Source: Komarekiella delphini-convector SJRDD-AB1
GTDB taxonomy: Bacteria; Cyanobacteriota; Cyanobacteriia; Cyanobacteriales; Nostocaceae
Direction: 5' to 3'
DNA: 64,000 nt
Assembly (NCBI RefSeq): GCF_014831675.1
Contig: NZ_VJXY01000013.1
Span: forward strand, 107,006-171,005
The notes below the pieces were generated by a model. It was not told the origin of the DNA, searched no databases, and saw nothing but the letters and a program-made list of their open reading frames with translations. Positions 9,692 through 19,217 of this stretch are shown here, in pieces. Position 1 is the stretch's first letter; every line of letters starts with the position of its first letter. The translations under genes and the position numbers were made by a program.

Positions 9692-10126
9692 ATGAGTATT
9701 GGTAACACTAAGTTATATCCGAAAAGATTAATATTTTGTCTGAGTGCGGTGTGTGGCTTGCTGGGCGTGATGATTCCCGAAACCGTGTCTTCTCAAACTA
9801 CTCCTATAATACGCATTTTAAGGGTTACTGCTCCTGGAGGTACTACTTTCAAGCGGGAAGAAAGCTGGTATTTACAAGCACGTAACATAACACAAGCAGA
9901 TCAAAAGTGCGCTGTTAGATCAGGTGATAAGTTTTTTGTCTCGTCTATTCTAAGTAGCAATAATAGTCAGGTAGTGAGTCCTACTGGCAATGGTGAACGT
10001 CTCAGGGATTACTGGGAAGTTACATTTGAGAAGCCACTTCCTTGCAATCAGCAGGGTGATGGTAGACAAACCTGGTTTGTTTTTAAATCTCATGTACAAC
10101 AATTACAAGCTGTTGCCGTGCGCTAG
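9692..10126 (+). CDS. Small secreted protein of unknown function
   Basis: I do not recognise a family. The 144-residue product has a basic start and a hydrophobic stretch (RLIFCLSAVCGLLGVMI, about residues 12-28) followed by small residues, a plausible Sec signal peptide with cleavage near residue 33-36. The mature part has two cysteines (KCAVRSGDKF and PLPCNQQ) that could form a disulfide, and a domain with short beta-type segments ending in TWFVFKSHVQQLQ. AAGGAAAT precedes the ATG at a usable distance. It stands alone, with a 426-bp gap downstream. It could be a periplasmic or surface protein. Confidence 0.65.
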   Translation: MSIGNTKLYPKRLIFCLSAVCGLLGVMIPETVSSQTTPIIRILRVTAPGGTTFKREESWYLQARNITQADQKCAVRSGDKFFVSSILSSNNSQVVSPTGNGERLRDYWEVTFEKPLPCNQQGDGRQTWFVFKSHVQQLQAVAVR

Positions 10127-10552
10127 TGGTGAAGTGATTTAATATTCTTAATCTTGTAGGACAAGTGTAAAATTGCATTGATGCAAATCAGATATTAATT
10201 AGCTTGCGATCGCATTTCTGTTTGGTAGTAAGTACTCTGCGGAAATGCTTGTCTACGAAACCAAGGCGAACCCAAACAGCATGACAATAACGTCGCACAT
10301 CACTCGCACCTCATCATTAAATGCAATTTATCTTCTGAGAGTCGGGTGTACAACGCAGGATAAAACCTTCAATATTTAGTAACGGCAACTTCAGCATTCA
10401 TAAGGAATATTAGATTACTTGTTCACCACCAAGTCCGTGGTTCAAAGAACAGTGTTGCATCTATACATACCTATGGAAAATCTTTATGAAGAAATTGTTA
10501 CAAAGTTTAGTAGAATGACATCATTCACAAATAAGTATTTTTTCTTATTGAC
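10127..10552. other. 426-bp gene-free stretch upstream of ndhD
   Basis: Contains one GCGATCGC octamer near 10206 but no ORF, RNA gene or terminator hairpin that I can support. It presumably holds the promoter of the first ndhD. Confidence 0.4.
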
Positions 10553-12244
10553 ATGATGGCGGATAGATTTCCCTGGCTTACCGCGATTGTCTTGCTACCA
10601 CTTGTTGCTTCCCTGCTGATTCCTGTGCTGCCTGATAAAGACGGCAAGCGCGTGCGGTGGTATGCACTGGGTATAGGTATCGCAGACTTTGCCTTGATGT
10701 GTTACGCCTTTTGGAAGCATTACGATGCCAGCAGTGCTAGTTTTCAACTCGTGGAGACTTATGCCTGGGTACCTCAGTTAGGCCTGAACTGGGCAGTATC
10801 GGTAGATGGACTTTCAGTTCCGCTTGTGCTTTTAGCAGGATTTGTCACCACGCTCTCGATGTTTTCTGCCTGGCAAGTTGATCATCGACCCCGCCTTTTC
10901 TATTTTCTAATGCTTGTGTTGTATTCCGCACAGGTAGGGGTGTTCGTTGCCAAAGACTTGCTGCTATTTTTCATTATGTGGGAAGTGGAGCTGATTCCCG
11001 TATACCTACTAGTCTGCATTTGGGGTGGGCAAAGGCGTCGCTATGCAGCTACAAAATTCTTGCTGTATACCGCAGCGGCTTCTATATTTATTCTGGTGGC
11101 AGCCCTAGCAATGGGGCTATATGGTGGCGGTAATATGACATTTGACATAACCGCACTCGGCATGAAGGAATATCCGCTTGGTCTACAACTGCTGCTTTAT
11201 GCAGGGCTGTTGATTGCATTTGGCGTTAAGCTTGCTGTTTTCCCCATGCATACCTGGTTGCCTGATGCCCACGGTGAAGCATCCTCTCCTGTATCAATGA
11301 TTCTGGCTGGTGTGTTGTTGAAGATGGGCGGATACGGACTGATTCGCCTGAATCTTGAGTTGTTACCTGATGCACACATTTACTTTGCGCCAGTTCTAGC
11401 CATTCTGGGTGTTGTCAATATTATCTATGGCGCATTGAATTCCTTTGCTCAGACCAACATGAAGCGGCGTTTAGCTTATTCGTCGATATCTCACATGGGA
11501 TTTGTACTGCTTGGGATTGCGTCCTTTACTGATTTGGGAATCAACGGCGCGATGTTGCAGATGATATCGCATGGTTTGATCGCATCGGTGCTGTTTTTCT
11601 TAGCAGGTGTTACTTACGATCGTACCCACACTATGGTAATGAAAGATATGGGCGGTATTGGTCAAGCCATGCCCAAAGTCTTCGCCCTGTTTACAATTGG
11701 AGCGATGGCATCACTAGCGCTTCCGGGTATGAGCGGCTTTGCTGGCGAACTTGCGGTATTTCTTGGTGTAACAACCAGTGACGTCTACAGTTCGACTTTC
11801 TGCACTGTAACAGTTTTTCTCGCCGCAGTTGGAGTCATCCTCACACCTATCTATCTCCTTTCAATGCTGCGACAAGTGTTTTATGGTAAAGGTGCAGCGC
11901 TCGTATGCGACATCAATAATGTAGGCTTAGAAAATCAAGAAGACGAGGGAACAGTCTGTTTTGGTACAGACTGCCTCGTGCCAACAGAAGCAGTTTACGA
12001 CGATGCTAGACCGCGTGAAGTGTTTATCGCTGCTTGTTTTCTAGTTGTAATTATCGGTATTGGTTTCTATCCTAAGATGGCTATGCAGATGTACGATGTG
12101 AAGACTGTGGCAGTCAATGCTAACCTTCGCCAGTCTTATGCCATAGTCTCGCAAACAAATCCCCGGATCTATGCCAATGGAATCTTGATTCCGAAAATCT
12201 CACAAACTAATGATGAAATCTTTGTTGCTCAAGTTAAGCAGTAA
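10553..12244 (+). CDS. ndhD: NAD(P)H-quinone oxidoreductase chain 4, copy A
   Basis: This is a proton-pumping antiporter-like subunit (NuoM/NdhD family) of the thylakoid NDH-1 complex. At 563 residues it has about 14 helices and the family marks: [13 protein letters not shown] with the key glutamate (about residues 143-155), the conserved lysine region [18 protein letters not shown] (about 225-242), and [20 protein letters not shown]. It looks like the NdhD1/NdhD2 type of respiratory NDH-1L, not the CO2-uptake forms. By eye it is about 70% identical to the copy at 16499. It differs by a longer soluble C-terminal loop (about residues 446-485) holding three cysteines ([18 protein letters not shown]). 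Two ATGs (10553, 10556) are possible starts. Its 3' end overlaps a remnant RTX frame on the other strand. Confidence 0.93.
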   Translation: MMADRFPWLTAIVLLPLVASLLIPVLPDKDGKRVRWYALGIGIADFALMCYAFWKHYDASSASFQLVETYAWVPQLGLNWAVSVDGLSVPLVLLAGFVTTLSMFSAWQVDHRPRLFYFLMLVLYSAQVGVFVAKDLLLFFIMWEVELIPVYLLVCIWGGQRRRYAATKFLLYTAAASIFILVAALAMGLYGGGNMTFDITALGMKEYPLGLQLLLYAGLLIAFGVKLAVFPMHTWLPDAHGEASSPVSMILAGVLLKMGGYGLIRLNLELLPDAHIYFAPVLAILGVVNIIYGALNSFAQTNMKRRLAYSSISHMGFVLLGIASFTDLGINGAMLQMISHGLIASVLFFLAGVTYDRTHTMVMKDMGGIGQAMPKVFALFTIGAMASLALPGMSGFAGELAVFLGVTTSDVYSSTFCTVTVFLAAVGVILTPIYLLSMLRQVFYGKGAALVCDINNVGLENQEDEGTVCFGTDCLVPTEAVYDDARPREVFIAACFLVVIIGIGFYPKMAMQMYDVKTVAVNANLRQSYAIVSQTNPRIYANGILIPKISQTNDEIFVAQVKQ

Positions 12245-12481
12245 GTCTTGTTGATTGCAAATAAAACTGACAAACCCACCAACCTGGAGATAATTATTAA
12301 AGTCAAAAGTATCCTTAGATTGGAAATCAAGGATACTATCGATATCTTGTAAGCCGTCTTGGAAAATGTTCTGATTGATTGAAGGTAAGGTGTTTGAACC
12401 GCTACTACCTCGCAGGATATCATTATCGAGTCTACCGATTAAGATATCTTTATCGTTACCGCCGATAATGATTGATGGTTG
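12200..12481 (-). pseudogene. Fragment of an RTX (hemolysin-type calcium-binding repeat) protein gene
   Basis: Reading the minus strand from 12481, one open frame of 93 codons without a start codon encodes an RTX-like nonapeptide stretch (IIIGGNDKDILIGRLDNDIL) followed by QNIFQDGLQDIDSILDFQSK and DTFDFNNYLQVGG, the sequence type found at the end of cyanobacterial calcium-binding repeat proteins. There is no N-terminus, and a TGA lies just upstream. The last ~45 bp of the open frame overlap the end of ndhD copy A, so the homologous part probably ends near 12250. I read it as the surviving 3' piece of a lost gene, which also suggests past rearrangement next to ndhD. Confidence 0.65.
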
Positions 12482-12645
12482 TCATGAGACGTTACTCCAA
12501 TTTTGGAATTTTAGCAGTGAAGAGTCTCTCCTAATTACTTCATATTTCTAAGATTAGGCGATCGCATGAGGTGATGAAAGATCAGTTTTGTAGCGAAGAA
12601 GTACTTGGAAAACTGATTTTGACAAAACAAAAGTTTTACAGAGTA

Positions 12646-12840
12646 GATTTTCAGGCGTTGCTGAATAGAAGTATGAAATTGAAAAATAGAGTGTATTAAA
12701 ACTCTTACTCTCTGCGCAGCGGACACTTTGTACTCTGCGGTAAGCCGCTATCGTGTCTAAAAGTCGGCAGAGCAGCGCACGCTAGTGTCCTCCTCTGTAT
12801 GAGATAAATTTATACCCTGATTTAGCAACGCCGATTTTCA
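12646..12840. mobile_element. MITE 2 (179 bp) with 8-bp target duplication
   Basis: The element body is 12654-12832. Terminal inverted repeats are GGCGTTGCTGAAT at the left (12654-12666) and ATTTAGCAACGCC at the right (12820-12832), matching at 12 of 13 positions. An exact 8-bp direct repeat, GATTTTCA, flanks it (12646-12653 and 12833-12840). It has no transposase frame. The ends match those of the 338-bp element at 8659-8996, but the interior differs and holds a hairpin-rich GC island (12716-12792). Its right end lies 67 bp upstream of the start of the coiled-coil gene at 12900. Confidence 0.85.
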
Positions 12841-12899
12841 ACTAAAGGAAGATTATATTAACATAGGAATTAAAATAATATTTATAACATTTAATTATT

Positions 12900-14033
12900 A
12901 TGGCTATGCGAGACGCAGACAAAGATCGTCGCAAAAATCTTCATGTCAAAAATACTAATTTACCTGTGAAAGAACCCCTTTCTTATCATGAGCTTAAAGA
13001 CAAATGGAAGAATGCTCGTGCCGATGCACTTCAATGGGAACAATGTGCAAAAGAAAATCAATAAGCTGCATCTAAACTGGCTCAAGTTCAGCAAGATATC
13101 CAAACTTACCAAATTGAGGTTCATGAATTAAAAGAACGTGCAGGACATAATTACGAAATATATCTGAATGAACAAAAAAACTATCAGCAGGCTTTAAGCC
13201 TCTACAACGGAGAAAAAACTAGAGCAATTGAATTAATTGCCCAACGTGATGAATGGCAACAACGCGCGAAAGAAAATCAAGAAGCTGCGTCCCAACTAAC
13301 TCAAGTTCAGCAAAACATCTACACTTATCAAGTTGAAATTAATAAGTTAAAAGAACGCATAGCACACAATTATTTAATCTATCTTGAGGAACAAGAAAAT
13401 TATCAGCAGGCTCTAAATCGTTACAATGAAGCAAAAGCCAAAGCAACTGAATTAATTGCCCAACGTGATGAATGGCAGCGACGTGCGAAAGAAAATCAGG
13501 AAGCTGCGTCCCAACTAACTCAAGTTCAGCAAAATATCCAAATTTACCAAGTTGAGGTTAATGAATTAAAAGAAAGTGCAGCACACAATTATCAAAAATA
13601 TATTGATGAGCAAAAAAATTATCAGCAGGCTCTACATCGTTACAATGAAGAAAAAGCTAGAGCGGCTGAATTACTTGCCCAATATGAAGAAATGAAATCT
13701 GAGCGAGACAATTATTTAACTCTATATAATGAGGCACAAACACAACTTAAATTTGAGCGCCGTTCCAAGGCTGGTATTAAGGGATGGGAAACTCGTCGTA
13801 AAGCCGAGAACGAAAGGCTAAAAAGGGAAATTGCTGAGATGGTTGTTCTGCTGCGCGAATCCCTGGCAAGTAAGGATGAAGCTATAAATAACCTCTACGT
13901 TGTAGCAGAGCGTATGGATCGAATTCAATCCCTGGTAGATTCGGTGGAAGATGAAACAATAGGCAATCCTGTAGGTCTGGTACAAAAGTTTAAACGCATT
14001 TGGCTTGCTATTAAAGAAATACTTACGGAATAA
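12900..14033 (+). pseudogene. Coiled-coil repeat protein gene interrupted by one in-frame TAA
   Basis: From the ATG at 12900 to the TAA at 14031 one frame runs for 377 codons with a single internal stop, TAA at 13062-13064 (codon 55). The frame beyond it keeps full coding character: three near-identical 73-residue repeats (AQRDEWQQRAKENQEAASQL and onward, rich in Lys, Glu, Gln, heptad-like), then a basic helical tail (RRSKAGIKGWETRRKAENER) and an acidic C-terminus. In repeats 2 and 3 the codon at the stop position is GAA, so one G-to-T change explains it. Either this is a very young pseudogene or the stop is read through. If translation restarts, the first start codon after the stop is the ATG at 13692 (113 residues). 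No family recognised; a structural or scaffold role is only a guess. Confidence 0.7.
13020..13676 (+). repeat. Three tandem 219-bp coding repeats
   Basis: Units begin at 13020, 13239 and 13458, and a diverged partial fourth at 13677. Each is 219 bp (73 codons) and in frame. Units 2 and 3 are nearly identical in blocks such as CAACGTGATGAATGGCA and CAACTAACTCAAGTTCAGCA, which implies recent duplication or gene conversion. Unit 1 is more diverged and carries the TAA. Confidence 0.9.
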
Positions 14034-14045
14034 ACAAACATCTTT

Positions 14046-14600
14046 ATGAGCAAAAAATCATCATCAACTATAGGAATTCAAAGTAAAGCTAAGTTGGGGG
14101 AGCAAATTCGTAATATTGCCGATAGACTTAAACAAGAGACCGAGGTGCAGATCAAAGCCACCTCCCGTATTTTAGGGGCTGCGGCTCAAATTTCCGAAAA
14201 TCATGACCGACTTATTAATGAAGTAGTTGATATGGTTGAGGAAGACCTTAATAAACAAACCCAGACGTATTCAAAGGATATTTATACGGTTGATATTCTA
14301 AAGCAACAGTTTAAAACATTACGTGAAGCAAAGGATTATTTTAAGCTGAAAGCGACTAGTTGGGAATCCCTTGCTAAGAAACTAAATGATTCATCTTCCC
14401 AAAAGCTTATACTTGAAACTAAACCTCAGTCATGTCAAGTTTTGGAAAGCAACTATATAGGAAAATTTGAAAATAATGGCAAAAACTCTGAAGGTTTGAC
14501 AGTTCATTTAGAAGCAGATGTCGCAGAAATGTTTCCCAATGCTCAAGCAGTAAATGAAGCTCTACGTTTTCTCATTAGAGTTACGAAGAACAGTTGCTAA
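14046..14600 (+). CDS. Hypothetical helical protein, partner of the coiled-coil gene
   Basis: I do not recognise the family. The 184-residue product starts 12 bp after the coiled-coil frame ends, in the same direction, so the two are probably co-transcribed. Residues 15-110 are predicted helical and charged (EQIRNIADRLKQETEVQIK, then a segment with INEVVDMVEEDLNKQ). The C-terminus (about 150-180: HLEADVAEMFPNAQAVNEAL) looks like a short globular motif of the kind seen at the ends of small cyanobacterial CopG-like proteins. No membrane segment or signal peptide is present. Confidence 0.6.
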   Translation: MSKKSSSTIGIQSKAKLGEQIRNIADRLKQETEVQIKATSRILGAAAQISENHDRLINEVVDMVEEDLNKQTQTYSKDIYTVDILKQQFKTLREAKDYFKLKATSWESLAKKLNDSSSQKLILETKPQSCQVLESNYIGKFENNGKNSEGLTVHLEADVAEMFPNAQAVNEALRFLIRVTKNSC

Positions 14601-14795
14601 AACAGTGAATTTGACAGTCAAAAATTTATAATTAATTTTAGTTGATGCTGTGTTCTATTTAATTACATACAGCTTACACAATTAACTAATTATTACAATT
14701 AATCATCCCAGTAACTCCAATAGTGATCAAAAACTCGCCCCCAAATGCTACCAATACATGGGATGCTTGTTGATTGATTAGTTGAGTATTTGCAG

Positions 14796-15719
14796 ATGTC
14801 TGTTGTTTCTGGTGTAACTGTTACCGTTCCTGCCACAACTGCTAATTTGGGGCCTGGTTTTGATTGCATCGGTGCAGCTTTAACGCTGTACAACGAGTTT
14901 AAGTTCATTCGCTTGGAAGAAAGCGGGATGATTATCCATGTCACAGGTGTAGAAGCTGAACGAGTACAAACTGATGAGAGCAATCTTCTCTACCAAGCAT
15001 TTTTGAAGTTATATCAATATATAGAGCAGACACCGCCATCAGTGAAAATGGAGATTCGCCTGGGTGTACCGCTGGCGCGAGGTTTAGGTAGTTCGGCTAC
15101 AGCAATTGTTGGTGGGTTGGTTGGTGCTAATCAACTTGCGGGTGCGCCTCTGAGTCAGTCGCAAGTGATGGAATTAGCGATCGCAATGGAGGGACATCCT
15201 GATAATGTAGTTCCAGCTTTGTTGGGCGGATGTCGTCTTGCCGCTACTAGTGACACAGGTTGGGAAATTTGCGAGGTTCCCTGGTATGGGGATATTGTGC
15301 CTGTGGTGGCTATTCCTGATTTTGAACTTTCTACTTCCAAAGCGCGGCGCGTTCTTCCAACTGAGGTGAGTCGTGCAGATGCAATTTTCAATACGGCGCA
15401 TCTGGGGTTGTTATTGCGCGGCTTAGAAACTGGTAAGGGAGAATGGTTAAGGACGGCTTTGCAAGATAAGTTACATCAGCCTTATCGCAAAGCCTTGATT
15501 CCTGGTTACGATGCTGTCAACATAGCAGCTGTGGCTGCTGGTGCTTACGGCATGGTAATTAGTGGTGCAGGGCCGACACTGTTAGCTTTGGCAGATACAA
15601 CACAGTCACAGGCTGTAGAAATGGCGATGTTAACCGCTTGGCAAGAAGCAGGAATCACAGCTAATGTGCGATCGCTTTCTCTAGATACCCAAGGCGCAAG
15701 CAGCTTTCACGAAGGATAA
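14796..15719 (+). CDS. thrB: Homoserine kinase
   Basis: ThrB phosphorylates homoserine with ATP, the step before threonine synthase. It is a GHMP-family cytoplasmic kinase. The 307-residue product has the N-terminal [20 protein letters not shown] motif, the GHMP ATP-binding loop [20 protein letters not shown] (about residues 86-105), and the C-terminal GHMP motif [19 protein letters not shown] (about 247-265). The ATG at 14796 fits the family N-terminus better than the TTG at 14790. The next gene starts 9 bp after the stop. Confidence 0.95.
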   Translation: MSVVSGVTVTVPATTANLGPGFDCIGAALTLYNEFKFIRLEESGMIIHVTGVEAERVQTDESNLLYQAFLKLYQYIEQTPPSVKMEIRLGVPLARGLGSSATAIVGGLVGANQLAGAPLSQSQVMELAIAMEGHPDNVVPALLGGCRLAATSDTGWEICEVPWYGDIVPVVAIPDFELSTSKARRVLPTEVSRADAIFNTAHLGLLLRGLETGKGEWLRTALQDKLHQPYRKALIPGYDAVNIAAVAAGAYGMVISGAGPTLLALADTTQSQAVEMAMLTAWQEAGITANVRSLSLDTQGASSFHEG

Positions 15720-15728
15720 ACAGGAATT

Positions 15729-16238
15729 ATGCAGCAAATTCAGGCAGAAATAGCAGCACTTAACTCTCAAATTCAAGTTCTCCAGCAAGAACGTGCTGCT
15801 CTCAATATTAATAATGCGATATCTAGCGAGAATGATTCACCCCTAGCCACAGTTGAGGCGTACCGTCGCCATGCTAGAGAAAATCCTCAATTGTCTGCTG
15901 AACTAAAAGGCATAGATGATGCGATCGCCGCCTTGGAAGTGCAGCTACATCATAAACAAGCTGAATTAGCATGTTGCCAAATTGAATCAAAGCAACTTAC
16001 CCAACAGCAGCAGCTAGATGAAGCGAAAAGAGTGGCTCAAGTTCATGCTCAACGCATTAATCAACTCGCAGGAGAACTGTCCACAGAAATCCGTCTTCTG
16101 AAAGCTTGCGCTGATTATCTGAGTCCAATGTATTGGCAAGTATATTACAAACCTTTCATTACCGGGTTTAAAACCATATCAGTTCCTCATGTCCGCTCAG
16201 ATGGGGAAGTCTGGACAATTGTCAATCGGATCGTTTAA
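15729..16238 (+). CDS. Hypothetical coiled-coil protein downstream of thrB
   Basis: I do not recognise a named family. The 169-residue product is almost all helix. Residues 1-25 and 60-115 are Gln/Glu/Ala-rich coiled coil (QIQAEIAALNSQIQVLQQER), and the C-terminal ~40 residues are different, with aromatics (LSPMYWQVYYKPFITGF). No signal peptide is seen. It begins 9 bp after thrB and ends at a clear terminator, so thrB and this gene form an operon. The function is unknown and a link to threonine synthesis is not implied. Confidence 0.7.
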   Translation: MQQIQAEIAALNSQIQVLQQERAALNINNAISSENDSPLATVEAYRRHARENPQLSAELKGIDDAIAALEVQLHHKQAELACCQIESKQLTQQQQLDEAKRVAQVHAQRINQLAGELSTEIRLLKACADYLSPMYWQVYYKPFITGFKTISVPHVRSDGEVWTIVNRIV

Positions 16239-16300
16239 AAGTGTAATTTTAAGCCTTGCTTGGCAGTTATCTGCGTCTTAGAAAGCAGTCATATCTTGAG

Positions 16301-16326
16301 ACGGTGGCATTAGCCGCCGTTTTTTG
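16301..16326 (+). terminator. Rho-independent terminator after the thrB operon
   Basis: Stem ACGGTGGC (16301-16308), loop ATTA, stem GCCGCCGT (16313-16320), one G-U pair, followed by a T run. It lies 60 bp after the coiled-coil gene's stop codon. Confidence 0.85.
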
Positions 16327-16414
16327 TTGACTTAGTAAAAGTTTACATTTAGAATGGATTGCCAAGAGAAACCAGTGAGTATTTATTACTAGCTGCATCC
16401 AAATTTTAATCTTC

Positions 16415-16452
16415 TAAGGAGGAATAACGTTTACAAAACTCAAAACTCCTTA
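16415..16452 (+). promoter_or_regulatory. Inverted repeat masking an AAGGAGG in the ndhD leader
   Basis: TAAGGAG (16415-16421) is complementary to CTCCTTA (16446-16452), separated by 24 bases. The left arm is part of a perfect AAGGAGG, but no start codon follows at a usable distance; the ndhD start is about 75 bp downstream. It could be a leader hairpin that hides a ribosome-binding site, or chance. Confidence 0.35.
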
Positions 16453-16498
16453 ATATAATGTAATCAAAAGCGAAATTCTAAAACTATTGTCAGCAGTG

Positions 16499-18112
16499 AT
16501 GAATAATATTGAAATTCCTTGGCTAACAGCCATAATTCTTTTGCCCTTGGTGGCTGCCTTAGCCATCCCCTTAATCCCAGATAAAGAGGGCAGAACCGTG
16601 CGATGGTACGGTTTGGGAGTAGCGATCGCCGACTTTGCATTGATGATTTATACTTTTTGGTATAAATACGACTTCCAGAGTTCAACATTCCAACTTGTAG
16701 AAAACTATCCTTGGGTTCCTCAGTTGGGTTTGCATTGGGCGGTGGGGGTTGATGGTCTGTCGATGCCCCTACTACTGCTAACAGGCTTAATTAATACACT
16801 CGCAATCTTCGCGGCTTGGAAAGTTACCACCAAGCCGCGATTATTTTATGGCTTGATGTTGGTGATGTACAGCGCCCAGCTTGGCGTATTTGTCGCCCAG
16901 GATATGCTGTTGTTCTTCCTAATGTGGGAAATCGAGTTAGTGCCGGTTTACCTGCTAATTTCCATCTGGGGAGGACAAAACCGCCGTTATGCAGCTACCA
17001 AATTCATTCTGTACACCGCCGCTGCATCAATATTTATCTTGGTAGCGGGTTTTGCAATGGCATTCTCTGGAGATACCGTCACCTTCGACATGGCAACTCT
17101 GGGAATGAAACAATATCCCAAAGCCTTTGAGTTGTTAGTTTACGCAGGTTTCTTAATTGCCTTCGGTGTAAAGCTGCCAATTTTTCCCTTGCACACTTGG
17201 CTACCTGACGCTCATGGTGAAGCATCAGCACCAGGTTCAATGATTTTGGCTGGTGTATTGTTAAAAATGGGCGGTTATGCTCTCATCCGCATCAACGTTG
17301 AGATGCTGCCTAATGCTCATGTTTACTTTGCCCCAGTGTTAGCGATTTTGGGTGTAGTGAACATTGTCTACGGCGCTTGCTGTGCCTTTGCCCAAACCAA
17401 TCTCAAGCGCCGCTTAGCTTACTCTTCAATTGCCCACATGGGATTTGTGTTGATTGGGATTGCTTCCTATACAGAACTGGGTATCAGCGGTGCAGTACTA
17501 CAGATGGTTTCCCACGGTTTGATTGCCGCTAGCTTATTCTTCCTATCCGGGGTCACTTACGATCGCACCCACACCTTGATGATGGATAAAATGGGCGGTA
17601 TGGCAAAGGTAATGCCCAAAACCTTTGCTCTGTTTACCGTTGGTTCAATGGCTTCTCTTGCATTACCAGGAATGAGTGGCTTTGTTGGTGAATTGATGGT
17701 GTTTCTCGGTATCGCCACCAGTGATGTTTACAGTTCTAGCTTCAAAGTTGTAGTCGTTCTGCTGTCGGCGGTTGGCGTGATTCTGACACCGATTTATTTA
17801 CTGTCGATGCTGCGTCAAGTGTTCTACGGCGAGCAAAATGAAGAGTTACATTTAGATGCTGTAATATCTGATGTCAAACCCCGCGAAATATTTATTACTG
17901 CTTGTTTGCTGCTTCCAATAATCGGTATCGGGTTTTATCCAAAGTTGGCAATGCAGACTTATGATGTGAAGGCAGTAGAATTAGCTACTCATGCTCGCCA
18001 AGTTTTACCAGTTGTTGCTCACCAGCAACCATCAAGTTTGTACTCGCGTATTTTTACAGCACCAACCTTGGCTACTGCTCAAGTTGAAAGTTTAGTTAAT
18101 ATTTCAGAGTAA
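16499..18112 (+). CDS. ndhD: NAD(P)H-quinone oxidoreductase chain 4, copy B
   Basis: This is a second NdhD/NuoM-type subunit of thylakoid NDH-1, 537 residues from the ATG at 16499 (GTG at 16496 and TTG at 16487 also lie in frame). It has the same marks as copy [14 protein letters not shown] with the conserved glutamate, [20 protein letters not shown] with the conserved lysine, and [21 protein letters not shown]. It lacks the cysteine-bearing insertion seen near residue 450 in copy A and is closer to what I remember of the standard cyanobacterial NdhD1. A strong terminator follows. It is transcribed alone after the thrB operon terminator. Confidence 0.95.
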   Translation: MNNIEIPWLTAIILLPLVAALAIPLIPDKEGRTVRWYGLGVAIADFALMIYTFWYKYDFQSSTFQLVENYPWVPQLGLHWAVGVDGLSMPLLLLTGLINTLAIFAAWKVTTKPRLFYGLMLVMYSAQLGVFVAQDMLLFFLMWEIELVPVYLLISIWGGQNRRYAATKFILYTAAASIFILVAGFAMAFSGDTVTFDMATLGMKQYPKAFELLVYAGFLIAFGVKLPIFPLHTWLPDAHGEASAPGSMILAGVLLKMGGYALIRINVEMLPNAHVYFAPVLAILGVVNIVYGACCAFAQTNLKRRLAYSSIAHMGFVLIGIASYTELGISGAVLQMVSHGLIAASLFFLSGVTYDRTHTLMMDKMGGMAKVMPKTFALFTVGSMASLALPGMSGFVGELMVFLGIATSDVYSSSFKVVVVLLSAVGVILTPIYLLSMLRQVFYGEQNEELHLDAVISDVKPREIFITACLLLPIIGIGFYPKLAMQTYDVKAVELATHARQVLPVVAHQQPSSLYSRIFTAPTLATAQVESLVNISE

Positions 18113-18163
18113 ATATACTTCCGGCAAAGGTGCTGGAATTAAATTTTAATATGAGGGGAATAA

Positions 18164-18196
18164 AGGGGTGATTACGAAATCACCCCTAAAATTTTT
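18164..18196 (+). terminator. Rho-independent terminator after ndhD copy B
   Basis: Perfect 10-bp stem AGGGGTGATT (18164-18173) and AATCACCCCT (18178-18187) with loop ACGA, followed by AAAATTTTTG. Confidence 0.9.
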
Positions 18197-18443
18197 GTAT
18201 TAGTGAATTGAAAGAGATTTTTAGGTCTAACTTTTCACGGTATCTGGAAAACCTCACTTCTATTTCTCTCTCCTTCTAGGAGAGACTTTGAATTTTCCCC
18301 CTTAAAGCATCGGGAAGGGAGTTATATCATGTTCGCTTGATTACTTATTAAACCCGAAGAACCCCAAAGAGTAAAAGCTACACTTTGTCTCCCTGCCTTT
18401 TTTGGAAAGGCGATCGCTTGGATTCCCCGACCTAGAAATAAAA
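18197..18443. other. Gap between ndhD terminator and broken SDR gene
   Basis: No gene or RNA is visible. One GCGATCGC octamer lies at 18412-18419. Confidence 0.4.
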
Positions 18444-19156
18444 CTAAATAGCAGCAGAATAGGCTTCATCCACCTTCAGAGTCGTACCTGTGATAAACTT
18501 GGCATCATCAGAAATCAGAAAAGCAATTGTTTTAGCAAACTCTGCATAGGTAGTGGGACGACCAAACATCAAATCAGAAGGCACATTCCATCCCTCTAAC
18601 TCTGCCATTGAATCTGCTACAAAAAAAGGCGCTACGGAAATCATGCGAATCCTATCTGCTTTGTAACGCTTGGCATAAAGTTTTGTGAATCCTTCCATTG
18701 CGGCGCGGAGTGTACCGCTAAAGGTGTCCCTAATTCTGGTTCATGGGAATCACACGCGGAAATGTTCACGATGACACCGCCTCCTGAATATCGCATTGCT
18801 TCTGTAACTAGTTTGGCGATGCGGACAACACTCAAAAACAACATTTCAAAGTTTTCTATCCACATTTGATCAGAAATAGATAGCAAATCTGGTCGGGGTG
18901 GATCTCCAAAACTATTTACCACTGCATCAATACGACCGAATTGAGTTAAAGTCGTCTCTACTAATAGCTGTAAGTCGTGGAAATGGGTAATTGATCCTTG
19001 AGTGGCAATACCGCCCAACTCATCTGCTAAATCGAGAATATCAGGCGATCGCGCCATCAGTGAAACCCTATAACCTCGCGCTGCTAACTCTCGCGCACAA
19101 CCTGCGCCAATTCCCCGACTAGCAGCTGTAATAATCGCTACTTTCTGTGAATTCAT
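18444..19156 (-). pseudogene. SDR family oxidoreductase, frameshifted
   Basis: The N-terminal part (from the ATG at 19156) has the Rossmann motif TAASRGIGAGCARELAARGY and the NSFG and NISA segments of short-chain dehydrogenases. After PELGTPLA the frame turns to nonsense and stops at 18641. The correct continuation (GTLRAAMEGFTKLYAKRYKA to DEAYSAAI) is in another frame ending at 18444. The join falls near 18713-18724 and is explained by loss of one base. Intact, the protein would be about 237 residues. The usual Tyr-x-x-x-Lys pair is not evident around the joint, so it may have been an atypical member. Either a pseudogene or a sequencing error; two other broken genes follow it, which favours real decay. 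Confidence 0.8.
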
Positions 19157-19217
19157 AATTTGCTCTAGAGTATGAAAAGATTATAGTTAAAGCAGGTGAA
19201 GTAGCCAAAAAGCAATT

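Noticed and set aside
12229-12423. 64-codon frame on the minus strand beside ndhD copy A
   Set aside because: The RTX-like coding signal is in a different frame of the same strand; this one is a shadow.
12535-12726. 63-codon frame on the minus strand
   Set aside because: Runs from flanking sequence into MITE 2 and is not protein-like.
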